From positions 6,450-70,449 of the forward strand of contig NZ_LMDG01000001.1 of NCBI RefSeq assembly GCF_001426265.1: a stretch of 64,000 bases of DNA, written 5' to 3'. Position 1 is the first letter of the stretch. Each line of letters opens with the position of its first letter. The stretch is from Rhizobium sp. Root1220. Lineage in GTDB: Bacteria; Pseudomonadota; Alphaproteobacteria; Rhizobiales; Rhizobiaceae. A program made the position numbers and the translations under genes. The notes beneath the pieces are model-generated. The model saw only the letters and a program-made list of their open reading frames with translations. It had not been told where the DNA came from and made no database searches. Of the stretch, positions 1 through 11,495 are shown one piece after another.

Positions 1-725
1 ACTTGCCTCTCGCATTACCCTTCGCTCGCTGCGCTCGCTCGGGATGCTTCGGCTCGTCTGGTTCGCACCGGAGGTGATGAAAGAGAATATTATTATTTCG
101 GGAATGGGCATTTTCGAACTGACTGCGGTGTTCACACCGGGGGCTCCCCCATGTTTTTTATGTACCCCCCCGGTCGATGCCCGCACATCTGACACATGCC
201 CCCCACCTCGTTTCACTGGTTCCCTTAACAGGCGCTTCGCGCCTGTTGGAATACTTTACCGACGAGAGCTAACCAGAATGCTTTCCATTGGTTCCTCTTG
301 GATCGCCCTTCAACCGATACAGTCAGGTCTTCTTTCTGGTTCGCTTCGGACAACATAGGATTCGCTACCGGAGCCCGAGGGGAACTGATGCGAAAGACAT
401 CAGAGGAGATGGATCGGCAACCAAAGCCTATGAGGCATTCGACAAGACCTAAACGCCATTGATAGTCTTCTTGAACCTGAGAGAACCTAAAGCATAACAA
501 GAGCCCCGACACATTGTCGGTAAGGCCAGATCACGGTTCCTTCGTTTTCGGATAGACCAGCAGCAACTCAGCCATTCAAACCATAGCCGAGGAATTCGAG
601 GAGAATTCTGGGATTTCCACTCTCGAAGTCGGAGGAAGTTGAACTCGTTCCATCTCTGGTTCCAACTTTCTAAAGACCAGCCGCATTTTCTCGAGTGGGG
701 GGACGACAGGTAGCCTAAAGCCTAT
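1..725. other. No gene recognised; short hairpin only
   Basis: I see no convincing gene here. The open frames are short, lack good ribosome binding sites and resemble nothing I know. One perfect 9-bp inverted repeat with a 3-nt loop lies at 227-247 (AACAGGCGC / GCGCCTGTT) with no T-run after it on either strand. The stretch lies to the left of an IS remnant and may be eroded mobile or intergenic DNA. Confidence 0.5.
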
Positions 726-870
726 TCATTTGAGAGCATCGTTAATAGGGTCAGGACTCATTGATCGAAGCCAGAAGATGACTGCGGCTGCGATGCAGAT
801 CGCCGAGAAAAAAGTGCGGGCACGCGGTCGTAGCGCATCGCAATGCGCCGCCAGTTGCGGGCACATGTCG
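726..870 (-). mobile_element. IS5-family (IS427-like) transposase 3' remnant
   Basis: The minus strand reads NWRRIAMRYDR and then, after a frame change, FFSAICIAAAVIFWL. These match the C-terminal end of IS5/IS427-group transposases as I remember them. The usual stop after VIFWL appears mutated to CGA, so the frame runs on into SMSPDP. The terminal-like sequence GGGTCAGGACTCA lies at 748-760. Everything upstream of NWRR, including the DDE core, is missing, so this is a dead fragment. It sits just to the left of the rfb genes and suggests past rearrangement at this edge of the polysaccharide locus. Confidence 0.72.
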
Positions 871-1055
871 GCACGACAGAACGAAGGACTGCACTAAGCG
901 CGGATCGGCGACGGGCCCTTCGAAAATCTTCCGAGCGGGTGCCAACGTACGCGGGCTCGCGATACTACCAATTTTGATGACGTGACTGTTCACCAGCGAT
1001 GAGGGTAGCATCAGCTACGACAGGGTTGCCAAACCTGAAGACGGACAGGCGCGTA

Positions 1056-1613
1056 ATGAATATTGAGATTCTGCCGCTGGCAGGTTTGACCAAGATCATT
1101 CCAACAAGACTGGGTGATCATCGCGGATATTTTTCAGAAGTGTTCAAGGACGGCTGGTTCCGCGAAAATGTCGCGGACGTTGCGTTCGTGCAGGAGAACG
1201 AATCTCTTTCTGCGACCGCTGGAACCGTGCGTGGTCTGCATTTCCAACTTGACCCGTTCGCTCAAGGGAAGCTGGTGCGCTGCATCGCCGGCACGGTTTT
1301 CGACGTAGCCGTCGACATCCGCGTCGATTCGCCAACCTATGGCCGGTGGTATGGTTGCGAACTTTCGATGGAGAACGGCGAACAACTGTGGATTCCGACA
1401 GGCTTTGCACACGGTTTTGCGACACTCCTTCCGGACTGTGTCATTTCCTACAAAGTGACGGCCCCTTATAGCGCGGTCAGCGACCGCGGTGTCTCTTGGG
1501 ACGATCCGGAGATCGGTATCGAATGGCCCGTGCCGCTCGCCAATGTGGTCCTGTCGGACAAGGATAGGGCACAGCCTAAACTGGCGGATCTGCCCCCGTC
1601 TTTCAAATATTGA
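1056..1613 (+). CDS. rfbC: dTDP-4-dehydrorhamnose 3,5-epimerase
   Basis: Cytoplasmic enzyme that epimerises dTDP-4-keto-6-deoxyglucose at C3 and C5, third step of dTDP-L-rhamnose synthesis. The 185-residue product has the RmlC cupin fold signature: the start PLAGLTKIIPTRLGDHRGYF, the VRGLHFQ segment with the conserved His, and the GFAHGFATL motif. The frame is open from 999, but the ATG at 1056 gives the family's normal N-terminus (MNIEILPLAG). First gene of the rfbCBDA run; rfbB begins about 35 bp after the stop. Confidence 0.95.
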   Translation: MNIEILPLAGLTKIIPTRLGDHRGYFSEVFKDGWFRENVADVAFVQENESLSATAGTVRGLHFQLDPFAQGKLVRCIAGTVFDVAVDIRVDSPTYGRWYGCELSMENGEQLWIPTGFAHGFATLLPDCVISYKVTAPYSAVSDRGVSWDDPEIGIEWPVPLANVVLSDKDRAQPKLADLPPSFKY

Positions 1614-1648
1614 CCGTCACAAAGACGGACGACGAGCGGAGATAACTG

Positions 1649-2722
1649 ATGCGTATTCTCGTAACCGGCGGAGCGGGCTTTATCGGTTCGGCGCTCGTCA
1701 GGCACCTCGTGAAAAACGTCGGCGCGGACGTGCTCAATGTCGACAAGCTTACCTATGCCGGCAATCTCGCTTCACTCAAGGAGATCGAAGGCGCTTCAAA
1801 CTACCGTTTTCTGAAGGCCGACATTTGCGATCTTGCAAAGATGTCGGAGGCAATGAACGGTTTCCAGCCCGACCGGATCATGCATCTTGCCGCCGAAAGC
1901 CATGTCGATCGCTCGATCAGTGGTGCGGGCGACTTCGTGCAGACCAATGTCATGGGCACGTTCAGCCTGCTGGAAGCGGCACGGCATTATTGGAACGGGC
2001 TGCCCGCTGATCGCAAGGAGACATTCCGCTTTCTGCATGTATCGACGGACGAAGTGTACGGATCGCTCGGCGATCAGGGCCTGTTCGAGGAGGCCACGGC
2101 GTACGATCCGTCATCACCCTACTCTGCTTCGAAAGCGGCGAGCGACCATCTGGCGATTGCGTGGTACCGCACCTACGGTCTGCCTGTCGTCCTGTCGAAC
2201 TGCTCTAACAACTACGGACCTTATCACTTTCCCGAAAAGCTGATCCCGCTGATTATCCTTAACGCCATGGACGGAAAGCCGCTGCCGGTCTACGGCCAGG
2301 GCGTTAACATTCGCGACTGGCTCTACGTCGAAGATCACGCCCTTGCGCTCGACCTGATTGCGTCGCGCGGCCGCCTCGGTGAAAAATACAATGTCGGCGG
2401 TCGCAACGAGCGCCGCAATATCGACGTCGTGCATCGCATCTGCGCTCTGATGGACGAATTGCGCCCGAAGGCAAAGCCGCATGCCGACCTTATCACCTTC
2501 GTCACGGACCGACCGGGCCACGACGCCCGCTATGCCATCGATGCCACCAAGCTGGAGACCGAACTGGGATGGGAGGCGCAAGAAAACTTTGACAGTGGCA
2601 TCGCGTGGACGGTGCGCTGGTATCTGGAGAATGAATGGTGGTGGCAACCGCTGCGGCAGAGGGTGTATTCCGGTGAACGTCTGGGCGTTCTGAAGAAGGC
2701 TGAGCAATGCGCGTTGCCGTGA
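1649..2722 (+). CDS. rfbB: dTDP-glucose 4,6-dehydratase
   Basis: Extended SDR enzyme that converts dTDP-glucose to dTDP-4-keto-6-deoxyglucose with bound NAD. The N-terminal Rossmann motif is [15 protein letters not shown]. The active-site signature [11 protein letters not shown] carries the Asp-Glu pair typical of 4,6-dehydratases, and the catalytic YSASKAASD supplies Tyr and Lys. The length of 357 aa is normal. A GGAG precedes the ATG. The 3' end overlaps the rfbD start by 16 bp, which implies translational coupling. Confidence 0.96.
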   Translation: MRILVTGGAGFIGSALVRHLVKNVGADVLNVDKLTYAGNLASLKEIEGASNYRFLKADICDLAKMSEAMNGFQPDRIMHLAAESHVDRSISGAGDFVQTNVMGTFSLLEAARHYWNGLPADRKETFRFLHVSTDEVYGSLGDQGLFEEATAYDPSSPYSASKAASDHLAIAWYRTYGLPVVLSNCSNNYGPYHFPEKLIPLIILNAMDGKPLPVYGQGVNIRDWLYVEDHALALDLIASRGRLGEKYNVGGRNERRNIDVVHRICALMDELRPKAKPHADLITFVTDRPGHDARYAIDATKLETELGWEAQENFDSGIAWTVRWYLENEWWWQPLRQRVYSGERLGVLKKAEQCALP

Positions 2723-3582
2723 CGGGAAAACAGGGCCAGGTTGTCTCGGCTCTTCTAGAACGCGGTCCGGCGGCCGGTGTCGAGATCGTCGCCGTTGGTC
2801 GTCCGGAACTCGACCTGGTCGACAGGAACTCGATTCGTGCCGTCCTTTCGCAAATCAGGCCGGATGCAATCGTTTCCGCCGCCGCGTATACGGCGGTCGA
2901 CAAGGCTGAAAGCGAAGAGGCTCTGGCTTTCGCCGTCAATGCCGAAGGAGCAACGGCGATAGCGGAACTGGCAAGCGAGTTCGGCATTCCGGTCGTGCAT
3001 CTGTCGACAGACTATGTGTTTCCCGGTGACAAGCATGATGTATATGTCGAAACGGACGCAACCGACCCGTTGTCTGCCTATGGTCGCTCGAAACTCGCGG
3101 GCGAGGTAGGCGTCGCCTCTGCCAACCCCAACCACGCCATTTTGCGCACCGCCTGGGTCTATTCGCCCTTTGGCGCCAACTTCCTAACTACCATGCTGCG
3201 CTTGGCCGAGACCCGTGATTCGCTGAACGTGGTCGGCGACCAGCACGGCACGCCGACCAGCGCGCTTGATATCGCCGATGCGGTGATCACCATCGTGAAG
3301 CGCCTTTCTGTCGATCCGGACACCAAACTGCGCGGTGTCTTCCACCTGACCGGAAGCGGCGATACGACATGGGCGGATTTCGCCGAGGCGATCTTTGCTT
3401 CCTTGCTGGCGAAGAGCGGCAAGATCGTGTCCGTGCGCCGAATCACGACGGCGGAATATCCGACACCGGCAAGGCGCCCGGCCAACTCGCGGCTTTCGAA
3501 TGAAAAACTGAAACAGGCCTACGGATTCGTGCTGCCCGATTGGAGGGTGTCCGCAAAGGTTGTCTTGGACCGCTTGTTATAG
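2707..3582 (+). CDS. rfbD: dTDP-4-dehydrorhamnose reductase
   Basis: SDR-type reductase that makes dTDP-L-rhamnose from the 4-keto intermediate using NAD(P)H. The 291-aa product starts [12 protein letters not shown] (dinucleotide-binding loop). It contains the RmlD hallmarks [10 protein letters not shown] and YGRSKLAGE (catalytic Tyr and Lys), and [14 protein letters not shown] near the C-terminus. It overlaps the end of rfbB and is followed after about 38 bp by rfbA. Confidence 0.95.
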   Translation: MRVAVTGKQGQVVSALLERGPAAGVEIVAVGRPELDLVDRNSIRAVLSQIRPDAIVSAAAYTAVDKAESEEALAFAVNAEGATAIAELASEFGIPVVHLSTDYVFPGDKHDVYVETDATDPLSAYGRSKLAGEVGVASANPNHAILRTAWVYSPFGANFLTTMLRLAETRDSLNVVGDQHGTPTSALDIADAVITIVKRLSVDPDTKLRGVFHLTGSGDTTWADFAEAIFASLLAKSGKIVSVRRITTAEYPTPARRPANSRLSNEKLKQAYGFVLPDWRVSAKVVLDRLL

Positions 3583-3620
3583 GTTGGCGCTTTCGGGTTT
3601 CATGAATGGAAGGAGTAAGC

Positions 3621-4505
3621 ATGAAGGGTATCATTCTCGCTGGGGGCGCCGGCTCGCGCCTTTACCCGATCAGCAAAGCCGTCTCCAAACAGCTCATGCC
3701 GGTCTACGACAAGCCAATGATCTACTATCCACTGACCACGCTGATGATGGCGGGGATCAAGGAGATTCTGATCATCACCACGCCGCACGACAACGACGCC
3801 TTCAAGCGGTTGCTCGGCGACGGCAGCCAGTGGGGTATCTCGATCGAATACGCGGTGCAGCCGAGCCCGGACGGGCTCGCGCAGGCCTTCATCATCGGTG
3901 CCGATTTCGTGGGGGAAAATCCGTCGGCGCTGATTCTCGGCGACAATATCTATTATGGGCACGGCTTGCCGCAGATTCTTCGCTCCGGTGCATCCACGGT
4001 CGCGGGCGCGTGCGTTTTTGCTTATCACGTCACTGATCCGGAGCGTTACGGCGTTGTCGAGTTTGACGACAGCATGAAGGCGCTTTCGATCGAGGAAAAG
4101 CCGGCCAAGCCAAAGAGTAATTGGGCGGTTACCGGCCTCTATTTCTACGACAAGCAGGTTATCGACATTGCCGCAAACCTGAAGCCGTCGCAGCGCGGCG
4201 AATTGGAGATTACCGACGTCAACCGCGCATACCTTGAGCGTGGCCAACTGACAGTTGAACTAATGGGCCGCGGTTACGCTTGGCTCGACACGGGCACGCC
4301 GGACAGCCTGCTGGACGCCGCCGACTTCGTTGGAACCCTCGAAAGGCGTCAGGGTTTCAAGATCGCCTGCCCGGAAGAGGTGGCGTACCGCATGGGGTAT
4401 ATTGATGAGAATCACCTACAGAAGCTCGCTGACGAGCTCGGCAAGAGCGCTTATGGCCAGTACTTGGCGAAGCTCGCAAAGACCAAATACACCTTAGAAC
4501 TCTAA
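3621..4505 (+). CDS. rfbA: Glucose-1-phosphate thymidylyltransferase
   Basis: Forms dTDP-glucose from glucose-1-phosphate and dTTP, the first and usually feedback-controlled step of the dTDP-rhamnose pathway. The 294-aa protein starts [20 protein letters not shown], the nucleotidyltransferase signature, followed by [25 protein letters not shown] provides the metal-binding Asp region. I chose ATG 3621 over 3606 because a strong GGAAGGAG (3608-3615) precedes it and it gives the canonical N-terminus. Last gene of rfbCBDA. Confidence 0.96.
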   Translation: MKGIILAGGAGSRLYPISKAVSKQLMPVYDKPMIYYPLTTLMMAGIKEILIITTPHDNDAFKRLLGDGSQWGISIEYAVQPSPDGLAQAFIIGADFVGENPSALILGDNIYYGHGLPQILRSGASTVAGACVFAYHVTDPERYGVVEFDDSMKALSIEEKPAKPKSNWAVTGLYFYDKQVIDIAANLKPSQRGELEITDVNRAYLERGQLTVELMGRGYAWLDTGTPDSLLDAADFVGTLERRQGFKIACPEEVAYRMGYIDENHLQKLADELGKSAYGQYLAKLAKTKYTLEL

Positions 4506-4712
4506 AGGGCGTTGGCCCCACTGAAGCAACGAGACGAGGAATAGGCGGTCTTGGCTTCCATCAAAGGGGGCTCCGTAAAGCCTGGGCGACACATCGCTAC
4601 TCTCTGCACCAACGTTTGCAATGAATCGATTATCTTGACTGACGAAGACGGCGAGACCCAGCCTGATTTGGTGCCACTGGTTTGAAAACTATCGATATCC
4701 ATCGCTAATCTC

Positions 4713-4770
4713 TTGACACTTTCGCATGACGGCTTACCGACACAGGCCGTAAGCCAGTGAATATAGGGAA
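4713..4770 (+). promoter_or_regulatory. Possible promoter and RBS of phosphomannomutase gene
   Basis: A consensus-like -35 box TTGACA lies at 4713-4718, with no good -10 at the expected spacing. An AGGGAA ribosome site (4765-4770) lies just before the ATG at 4775. The roughly 270-bp gap after rfbA makes a separate promoter plausible. The remainder of the gap shows nothing else I recognise. Confidence 0.3.
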
Positions 4771-4774
4771 CTTC

Positions 4775-6193
4775 ATGAAATTCGGCACCAGCGGTCTTCG
4801 CGGCCTTGTAACTGATCTTCAGGGCCATGCATCGGCTCTGTACTCAACCGCATTTGCAAGACATCTGCTGCGTACCGGATTGGCAAAGGCGGGAGACCGC
4901 ATCTTTGTCGCTGGCGATTATCGTCCCTCAAGCCCCGACATTGTCGCCACTTGCATCGGGGCACTCGCCCGCGCCGGCCTGCAGCCTATCGACTGCGGCG
5001 CAATCCCGACTCCGGCGTTGGCGCACTATGCCATGTCGAAAGAATGCGCGTCACTGATGGTCACGGGTTCGCATATCCCGGCAGATCGGAACGGCATCAA
5101 ATTCTATCGCCCGGATGGCGAGATCGACAAGAACGACGAGCTTGCAATCACCCGTATCGCTGCCGAGATCGGAGACACGATTGATGACTTAACACCTGGA
5201 GAGGCACCGAACGAAAAGCATCATGCCTTTGCTCTTTTCTTGTCGCGAAACAGCGCGCTTCTGCCGGCTGGCGCTCTTTCCGGCCTGAAAATTGGCGTCT
5301 ACCAGCACAGCACGGTTGCCCGCGACAGCCTGCGCGACGTCATCGCCGGCTATGGCGCGGAAGTCGTGGCACTCGGACGATCCGACCATTTCATTCCGGT
5401 CGATACAGAAGCCGTATCGGCGCAGACGATTGAATACTTGCGTGGCTGGGCGACGGAACATGATCTCGACGCTATCGTTTCCTCCGATGGTGATGGCGAC
5501 CGACCGCTGGTCGCCGATGAAGAGGGAACGCCCCTGCGCGGTGACCTGCTCGGGCTCATCGTCGCGCGTTTCCTGGGAGCGGAGGTCGTAGTCACCCCGG
5601 TGACCTCCAATTCCGGCATCGAGGCCGCGGGTAGCTATCGCGTTATTCGCACCAAAGTCGGGTCTCCCTTTGTTATCGAAGGTATGAACAAGGCAGTCGC
5701 GGCGGGCGAAATGGCGGTAATGGGGTTCGAGGCCAATGGTGGCGTCCTGGCTCAGTCGGCCTTCGCCCTTTCCAAGGGAATACTCGGCCCTCTTCCGACA
5801 CGTGATAGCTTTCTGCCGATTCTTGCGACGTTGTTTCTCGCCAATCAGCATGGCAAACCGTTGTCAGCCATCGCCGCCGATTTTCGCCTTCCGGTGGCGG
5901 CGGCCGGCCGCCTCGAGAACTTTGCCGTGGAGACTAGTACGGCGTTAATGGCGCATCTGCGCGCCTCTCCTGCAAACCTTGCAGCTTTCCTCAAGCCGCT
6001 CGGAGTTGTTCGCTCGGTCAGCGATATCGATGGCCTGCGCGTTACGCTCGCCGACTGTTCCATCGTTCACCTTCGTCCTTCCGGCAATGCGCCGGAAATG
6101 CGCTGTTATGTCGAGGCCGAAGATGGGACGGTTGCTTCTTCGCTGCTAGACAAAAGCCTTTCCCTCGTTCGCGACTGGGCGAAAGCGCAGTGA
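4775..6193 (+). CDS. noeK: Phosphomannomutase (NoeK/ManB type)
   Basis: Interconverts mannose-6-phosphate and mannose-1-phosphate, feeding GDP-mannose. The 472-aa protein has the four-part alpha-D-phosphohexomutase layout: KFGTSGLRG at the N-terminus, the phosphoserine loop VTGSHIPADRNG (Ser near residue 97), the metal-binding DGDGDRP (near 238), the sugar-specificity loop FEANGG, and the phosphate-binding RPSGNAPEMR at the C-terminus. An in-frame GTG at 4757 exists, but ATG 4775 has the better ribosome site. It pairs with the guanylyltransferase 62 bp downstream. The noeK name is by resemblance to the rhizobial enzyme; manB would be equally valid. Confidence 0.9.
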   Translation: MKFGTSGLRGLVTDLQGHASALYSTAFARHLLRTGLAKAGDRIFVAGDYRPSSPDIVATCIGALARAGLQPIDCGAIPTPALAHYAMSKECASLMVTGSHIPADRNGIKFYRPDGEIDKNDELAITRIAAEIGDTIDDLTPGEAPNEKHHAFALFLSRNSALLPAGALSGLKIGVYQHSTVARDSLRDVIAGYGAEVVALGRSDHFIPVDTEAVSAQTIEYLRGWATEHDLDAIVSSDGDGDRPLVADEEGTPLRGDLLGLIVARFLGAEVVVTPVTSNSGIEAAGSYRVIRTKVGSPFVIEGMNKAVAAGEMAVMGFEANGGVLAQSAFALSKGILGPLPTRDSFLPILATLFLANQHGKPLSAIAADFRLPVAAAGRLENFAVETSTALMAHLRASPANLAAFLKPLGVVRSVSDIDGLRVTLADCSIVHLRPSGNAPEMRCYVEAEDGTVASSLLDKSLSLVRDWAKAQ

Positions 6194-6255
6194 CCCGATT
6201 GTCAATTAACAGTTGAGCCCCTACAAGCACGGTCCGTCCGTACCCGGAGATTTTT

Positions 6256-7683
6256 ATGACCCAGAAGATCATTCCCGTCATCATGGCCGGTGGTAAGGGC
6301 ACCCGCCTCTGGCCATTGTCGCGATCGAGCGCGCCAAAACAGTTCATCAAAGTCGTTGATGAAAAAACCTTGTTCCAGGAAACACTTGAGCGTGTGACGG
6401 ACCACACGGTCTACGAGGCGCCTGTCGTCATCACCAATCAGGATTTTCGATTCACAGTGGCCGAGCAGGCCCGCGAGGTCGGCGTCGATCTGTCGGCCAT
6501 CATCCTCGAACCGGTGGCTCGCAATACGGCTGCCGCCATCGCTGCCGCCGCTTTCTATTTGAAGCAGAAATTCGGCGAGGATGCCATCCTTCACCTTCTG
6601 GCTTCCGATCATGAAATCGATGCCAATGAGCATTGGTACGAGGCGATCGCATCAGCGCGCCAGACCGCCGCGGCGGGTAAGATCGTCACATTCGGCATCA
6701 AGCCGACCGAGCCCGCAACCGGGTACGGTTATATCGAACGGGGCGAACCGCTTTCGACAGGCGCGCACAAGGTTAAGCGCTTCGTCGAGAAGCCGCAAAT
6801 TACCGCCGCCACAGAGATGCTGGCCGCTGGCAACTTTTTCTGGAACTCCGGCATTTTCATGTGCCGGGCCGACTTGCTCCTGAACGAGCTATCAACCTAT
6901 GCACCGGCCGTGCACCAGGCAGCGGAGGGAGCGGTTGCCCAGGCCGCGATCGATCTCGATTTCGTACGTCTTGATGAGGCGAGTTTTCAGGCAAGCCCCG
7001 ATATTTCGATCGATTATGCGGTCATGGAGAAGACCTCCAATGCCGCCGTGATCACATCAACCTTCGCATGGTCGGATCTTGGTAGTTGGGATGCTGTCTG
7101 GAAACTCGGTGAAAAGGACGAGAAGGGCAACGTCGTTATCGGCCATGCAACCGTCATGAATACCGAAAATTCGTTGGTCCTTTCGCGGGCCTCTCATCTC
7201 GCGGTTCAAGGATTGAAGGACGTAGCCGTCATCGCCAGCGAGGACGCGGTCTATGTTGGTCGACTCGATGAAGCGCAAGAAGTTGGTAAGCTTGTGAAAT
7301 ATCTCGCTAGTACCAACGCGACATCGAGCCTGACGGAAACTCACCCAACTTCCTACCGCCCTTGGGGCGGATACACCTCGCTATTGAACGGCGATCGTTT
7401 CCAGGTGAAGCGCCTGTTCGTCTTGCCCGGCAAGAAACTGTCGCTGCAGAAGCATTTCCACCGTTCTGAACACTGGGTCTGCGTGAAAGGCACTGCAGAG
7501 GTGACGGTCGGCGATAAGGTGACTTTCGTGCGCGAAAACGAGTCCGTCTATATCCCTCAAGGCGAATTGCACCGCCTCTACAATCCCGGCCGCATCATGC
7601 TGGAGATGATCGAAGTGCAGACCGGCTCCTATCTCGGCGAGGACGATATCATCCGTGTTTCCGACGAGTTCGGGCGGGAATAA
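6256..7683 (+). CDS. manC: Mannose-1-P guanylyltransferase / mannose-6-P isomerase
   Basis: Bifunctional type II enzyme making GDP-mannose. The N-terminal nucleotidyltransferase domain carries GGKGTRLWPLSRSSAPKQF and the EKP segment FVEKPQ. The C-terminal cupin domain carries RPWGGYTSLL, the metal-ligand run KHFHRSEHW and IPQGELHRLYNPG. The length of 475 aa is normal for the AlgA/ManC/NoeJ family. With the upstream phosphomannomutase and downstream gmd and reductase it forms a GDP-mannose to GDP-deoxyhexose route. Confidence 0.94.
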   Translation: MTQKIIPVIMAGGKGTRLWPLSRSSAPKQFIKVVDEKTLFQETLERVTDHTVYEAPVVITNQDFRFTVAEQAREVGVDLSAIILEPVARNTAAAIAAAAFYLKQKFGEDAILHLLASDHEIDANEHWYEAIASARQTAAAGKIVTFGIKPTEPATGYGYIERGEPLSTGAHKVKRFVEKPQITAATEMLAAGNFFWNSGIFMCRADLLLNELSTYAPAVHQAAEGAVAQAAIDLDFVRLDEASFQASPDISIDYAVMEKTSNAAVITSTFAWSDLGSWDAVWKLGEKDEKGNVVIGHATVMNTENSLVLSRASHLAVQGLKDVAVIASEDAVYVGRLDEAQEVGKLVKYLASTNATSSLTETHPTSYRPWGGYTSLLNGDRFQVKRLFVLPGKKLSLQKHFHRSEHWVCVKGTAEVTVGDKVTFVRENESVYIPQGELHRLYNPGRIMLEMIEVQTGSYLGEDDIIRVSDEFGRE

Positions 7684-7691
7684 GTCCCGCC
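7673..7691 (+). terminator. Hairpin over the manC stop codon
   Basis: A perfect 7-bp stem (GGCGGGA / TCCCGCC) with a 5-nt loop spans the manC stop codon. There is no clear T-run afterwards, so this may be a weak or Rho-aided end, or simply a hairpin. It lies between convergent genes. Confidence 0.35.
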
Positions 7692-7899
7692 GGTTCAGGT
7701 GCGCCGCCATGCTATTCTAGGCCTGAGATGTTGACCAACTACAGCTCACCACACAGTGCCGGGTATTCTCTTGTCGTATTGGCGCGATCTCGGTGGGAAA
7801 AGCCCGCTGAGCACGCGTTCTAGTCATCACCTTTTGGAACGGTGATACTCGCGCGACTGACGCCGCAGGGCAAGGCAATACTCTGGTACGCAGTGAAAG

Positions 7900-8880
7900 C
7901 TAAGAGCGCCGCCTGATCCACCGCGAAAGGCGGCGTAGAGCTGCAATCTTCAATGAGCTGGACGGTGCGGCAACCCCCAGATCGAATTCAGCCATTTCAT
8001 TTATGCGATGGGCGATCCCGACAGGGCCATTCTCCAGCCCTACATGTGGCACGAGTTCAAGCTTAAATCCGGCCTTGGTGAAGGCAGAAACAATGAACTC
8101 CCGAGACCAACCGCTCTCGAACCAGCCGAATTTTCGGATACAATAGACGGAAACGGCATCAAGACGCAGTCCCCAATTTCTCCAGTAGCCGTAAATGGGT
8201 TCACCAGAGAATACAATCTTGCCCCCGTCTTTCAAATGCCTGCCTGCGTTCTCGATGACGATCCAGGGACGCAATGCATGGTGCAGGCACTCATAAAAAA
8301 ACGCGACGTCAAACTTCTTGCCGATTTCGAAATGATCAAAGTTTCCCTGCCGCGCGTCGATCGGAAGGTTAAGCCGCTTAGCACGCTCCGTTACCAAATC
8401 GACAAATAGGGGGTTTATGTCAACGCTGGTGACCGAACCGCCACAGAAAGCGATAATCTCAGAGCTCAAACCCCATCCGCTTCCGATATCCAGCACATCG
8501 GCTTTGGGAGTAAGTTTTGCGATCAACATCGCAGTGGCCACTGCCCTAACGTGCTTTGTCATAAAGGCCAGATCTGTTGTATTATAGGGATTGACCGCAG
8601 CTGCATGGGCCGGAACGTCCAACGGCATCATTTCACCGGATGACTGATCGATGTCGCGACCGGCTATTTCCCTATACAACGCTATTTGCTGTTGGAAATA
8701 TTCATCGCCGAAAGGGTCGAGCTGCTCGTTTACTACGCTCCTATAGCTGAGTGAAAAGTCAGTGACATAGTTCATGGCCTTCGGATCGGCTATCCCACCC
8801 AATGCATCGCATGCGGCCACAAAATCTGAGAGATCGTCAACAGAAATATGTCCAATTCCCATTCCTGATATCATCCGCAC
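7900..8880 (-). CDS. Class I SAM-dependent methyltransferase
   Basis: Putative methyltransferase of up to 326 aa. The SAM-binding motif I is VLDIGSGWGLSS (about residues 119-130), motif II-like VTSVDIN follows, and the post-motif FDVAFFYECLHHA resembles small-molecule and sugar methyltransferases. The C-terminus ends in a basic RWIRRRS. It is encoded against the flanking sugar-nucleotide genes, convergent with manC and divergent from gmd. A role in methylating a sugar of the locus polysaccharide is inferred from context. The start is uncertain: GTG 8880, ATG 8874 and ATG 8862 are all possible. Base composition is more AT-rich than the rfb genes. Confidence 0.8.
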   Translation of the reverse strand: MRMISGMGIGHISVDDLSDFVAACDALGGIADPKAMNYVTDFSLSYRSVVNEQLDPFGDEYFQQQIALYREIAGRDIDQSSGEMMPLDVPAHAAAVNPYNTTDLAFMTKHVRAVATAMLIAKLTPKADVLDIGSGWGLSSEIIAFCGGSVTSVDINPLFVDLVTERAKRLNLPIDARQGNFDHFEIGKKFDVAFFYECLHHALRPWIVIENAGRHLKDGGKIVFSGEPIYGYWRNWGLRLDAVSVYCIRKFGWFESGWSREFIVSAFTKAGFKLELVPHVGLENGPVGIAHRINEMAEFDLGVAAPSSSLKIAALRRLSRWIRRRS

Positions 8881-10262
<1,382 letters not shown>

Positions 10263-10275
10263 GTTGTGAGTGTTC

Positions 10276-11244
10276 ATGCCGCGGGAAGATCGAATTCTAG
10301 TTACAGGGGCCAACGGCTTCGTTGGGACATGGCTTCGGCGTGAATTTGACCGACGGCTGGCAGAAGATGGATGCAGGTTTTCCGTCATCACAACTGGTCA
10401 CGGAACCGAGTCCGACCGGACGACCGACATAACGGAACGATACCAAGTTGTGGACTTGATCAAAAGCTGTCGGCCGTCCGCAATCATTCATCTGGCGGCG
10501 ATGGCCGCCCCGGCGGAAGCTCGCAGGATGCCACAGCGAGCTTGGGACGTGAATTTTCGCGGGACGATGAATCTTGCGTACGCAACGCTCGAACACGCCC
10601 CCGAAGCGCGCTTTATCTTCGTCGGTAGTTCGGAAGCGTACGGCGCTTCGTTCAACGATGCGGCTGGTGCCGCGGTTAGCGAAGATCGGCCGCTTAGGCC
10701 GATGACTGTATACGGCGCTACGAAAGCTGCCGCGGATGTATTGGTCGGACAACTTGCCTACGAAGGATTGAAATCGATCTGCTTTCGACCCTTCAATCAC
10801 ACGGGACCTGGTCAGACCGATAGCTATGTCGCAGCTGCGTTTGCCAGGCAGCTTGCCGAGATCTCGTCAGGCGCCAAACCCTCTCGCATAGAGGTAGGAA
10901 ATCTATCGGCCTTTCGAGATTTCCTCGATGTGCGAGACGTTGTACGAGCATATGCAGATTCGGTACTTATGGAAGTGCCACAGGATGCGTTTGGCAAACC
11001 ATTTAACCTGTCTTCCGGTCGACCGATACAAATTCGGTCAATCCTCGAGACGCTGATTGAGCTGTCTGAACTTACAGTGGAAGTAGAGCTTGATCCCGAG
11101 CGCCTGCGTGGGTCAGAAGTCGCGGTGGCTTCAGGTGATAGCGAAGCGGCTTTCAGAACCTTTGGCTGGAAGCCTACAATTGAACTACGCCAGACGCTTA
11201 GTGATGTGCTCGAGGATTGGAAGGCCCGGATAAACTACCAGTGA
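10276..11244 (+). CDS. rmd: GDP-4-keto-6-deoxymannose reductase (RMD-like)
   Basis: An NAD(P)-dependent SDR of about 322 aa with ILVTGANGFVGTWL, IIHLAAMAAP, VGSSEAYG and the catalytic YGATKAAAD. FRPFNHTGPGQ is typical of GDP-6-deoxy-D-mannose reductases and lacks the look of GDP-L-fucose synthase. I therefore infer that it yields GDP-D-rhamnose; GDP-D-talose or another 6-deoxyhexose cannot be excluded. A GTG at 10270 is an alternative start. It is in one transcription unit with gmd. Confidence 0.8.
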   Translation: MPREDRILVTGANGFVGTWLRREFDRRLAEDGCRFSVITTGHGTESDRTTDITERYQVVDLIKSCRPSAIIHLAAMAAPAEARRMPQRAWDVNFRGTMNLAYATLEHAPEARFIFVGSSEAYGASFNDAAGAAVSEDRPLRPMTVYGATKAAADVLVGQLAYEGLKSICFRPFNHTGPGQTDSYVAAAFARQLAEISSGAKPSRIEVGNLSAFRDFLDVRDVVRAYADSVLMEVPQDAFGKPFNLSSGRPIQIRSILETLIELSELTVEVELDPERLRGSEVAVASGDSEAAFRTFGWKPTIELRQTLSDVLEDWKARINYQ

Positions 11245-11495
11245 CTATCGAGGGAGTAGTGGGGGAGACGATTGCCGAATAGTACCTGGAGATACAGACA
11301 CTTCATACTTTCCTCCATAAAGGGGAAACTGCATGGGCGACTGGTTCGCTCCCCATCGAGGCTTCTACATGGAGACTCTGACGCGAATCACAGGCGTTCA
11401 CCTCAAACAGACGCACTGTTGAACAGGATTTCGTTTCCGTTCGGTTATCTTCCATGGCCCGATGCCAAGCTCAACATTTCAAGGCACCACTAAGC

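Noticed and set aside
5189..5851. 220-aa minus-strand open frame.
   Set aside because: Lies opposite the phosphomannomutase gene, which has complete motifs; no ribosome site or family.
1591..8237. An 18-bp identical stretch at 1591-1608 (end of rfbC) and 8220-8237 (inside the methyltransferase gene).
   Set aside because: It lies in unrelated frames and opposite coding strands with no longer similarity around it; chance is likely enough in 64 kb.
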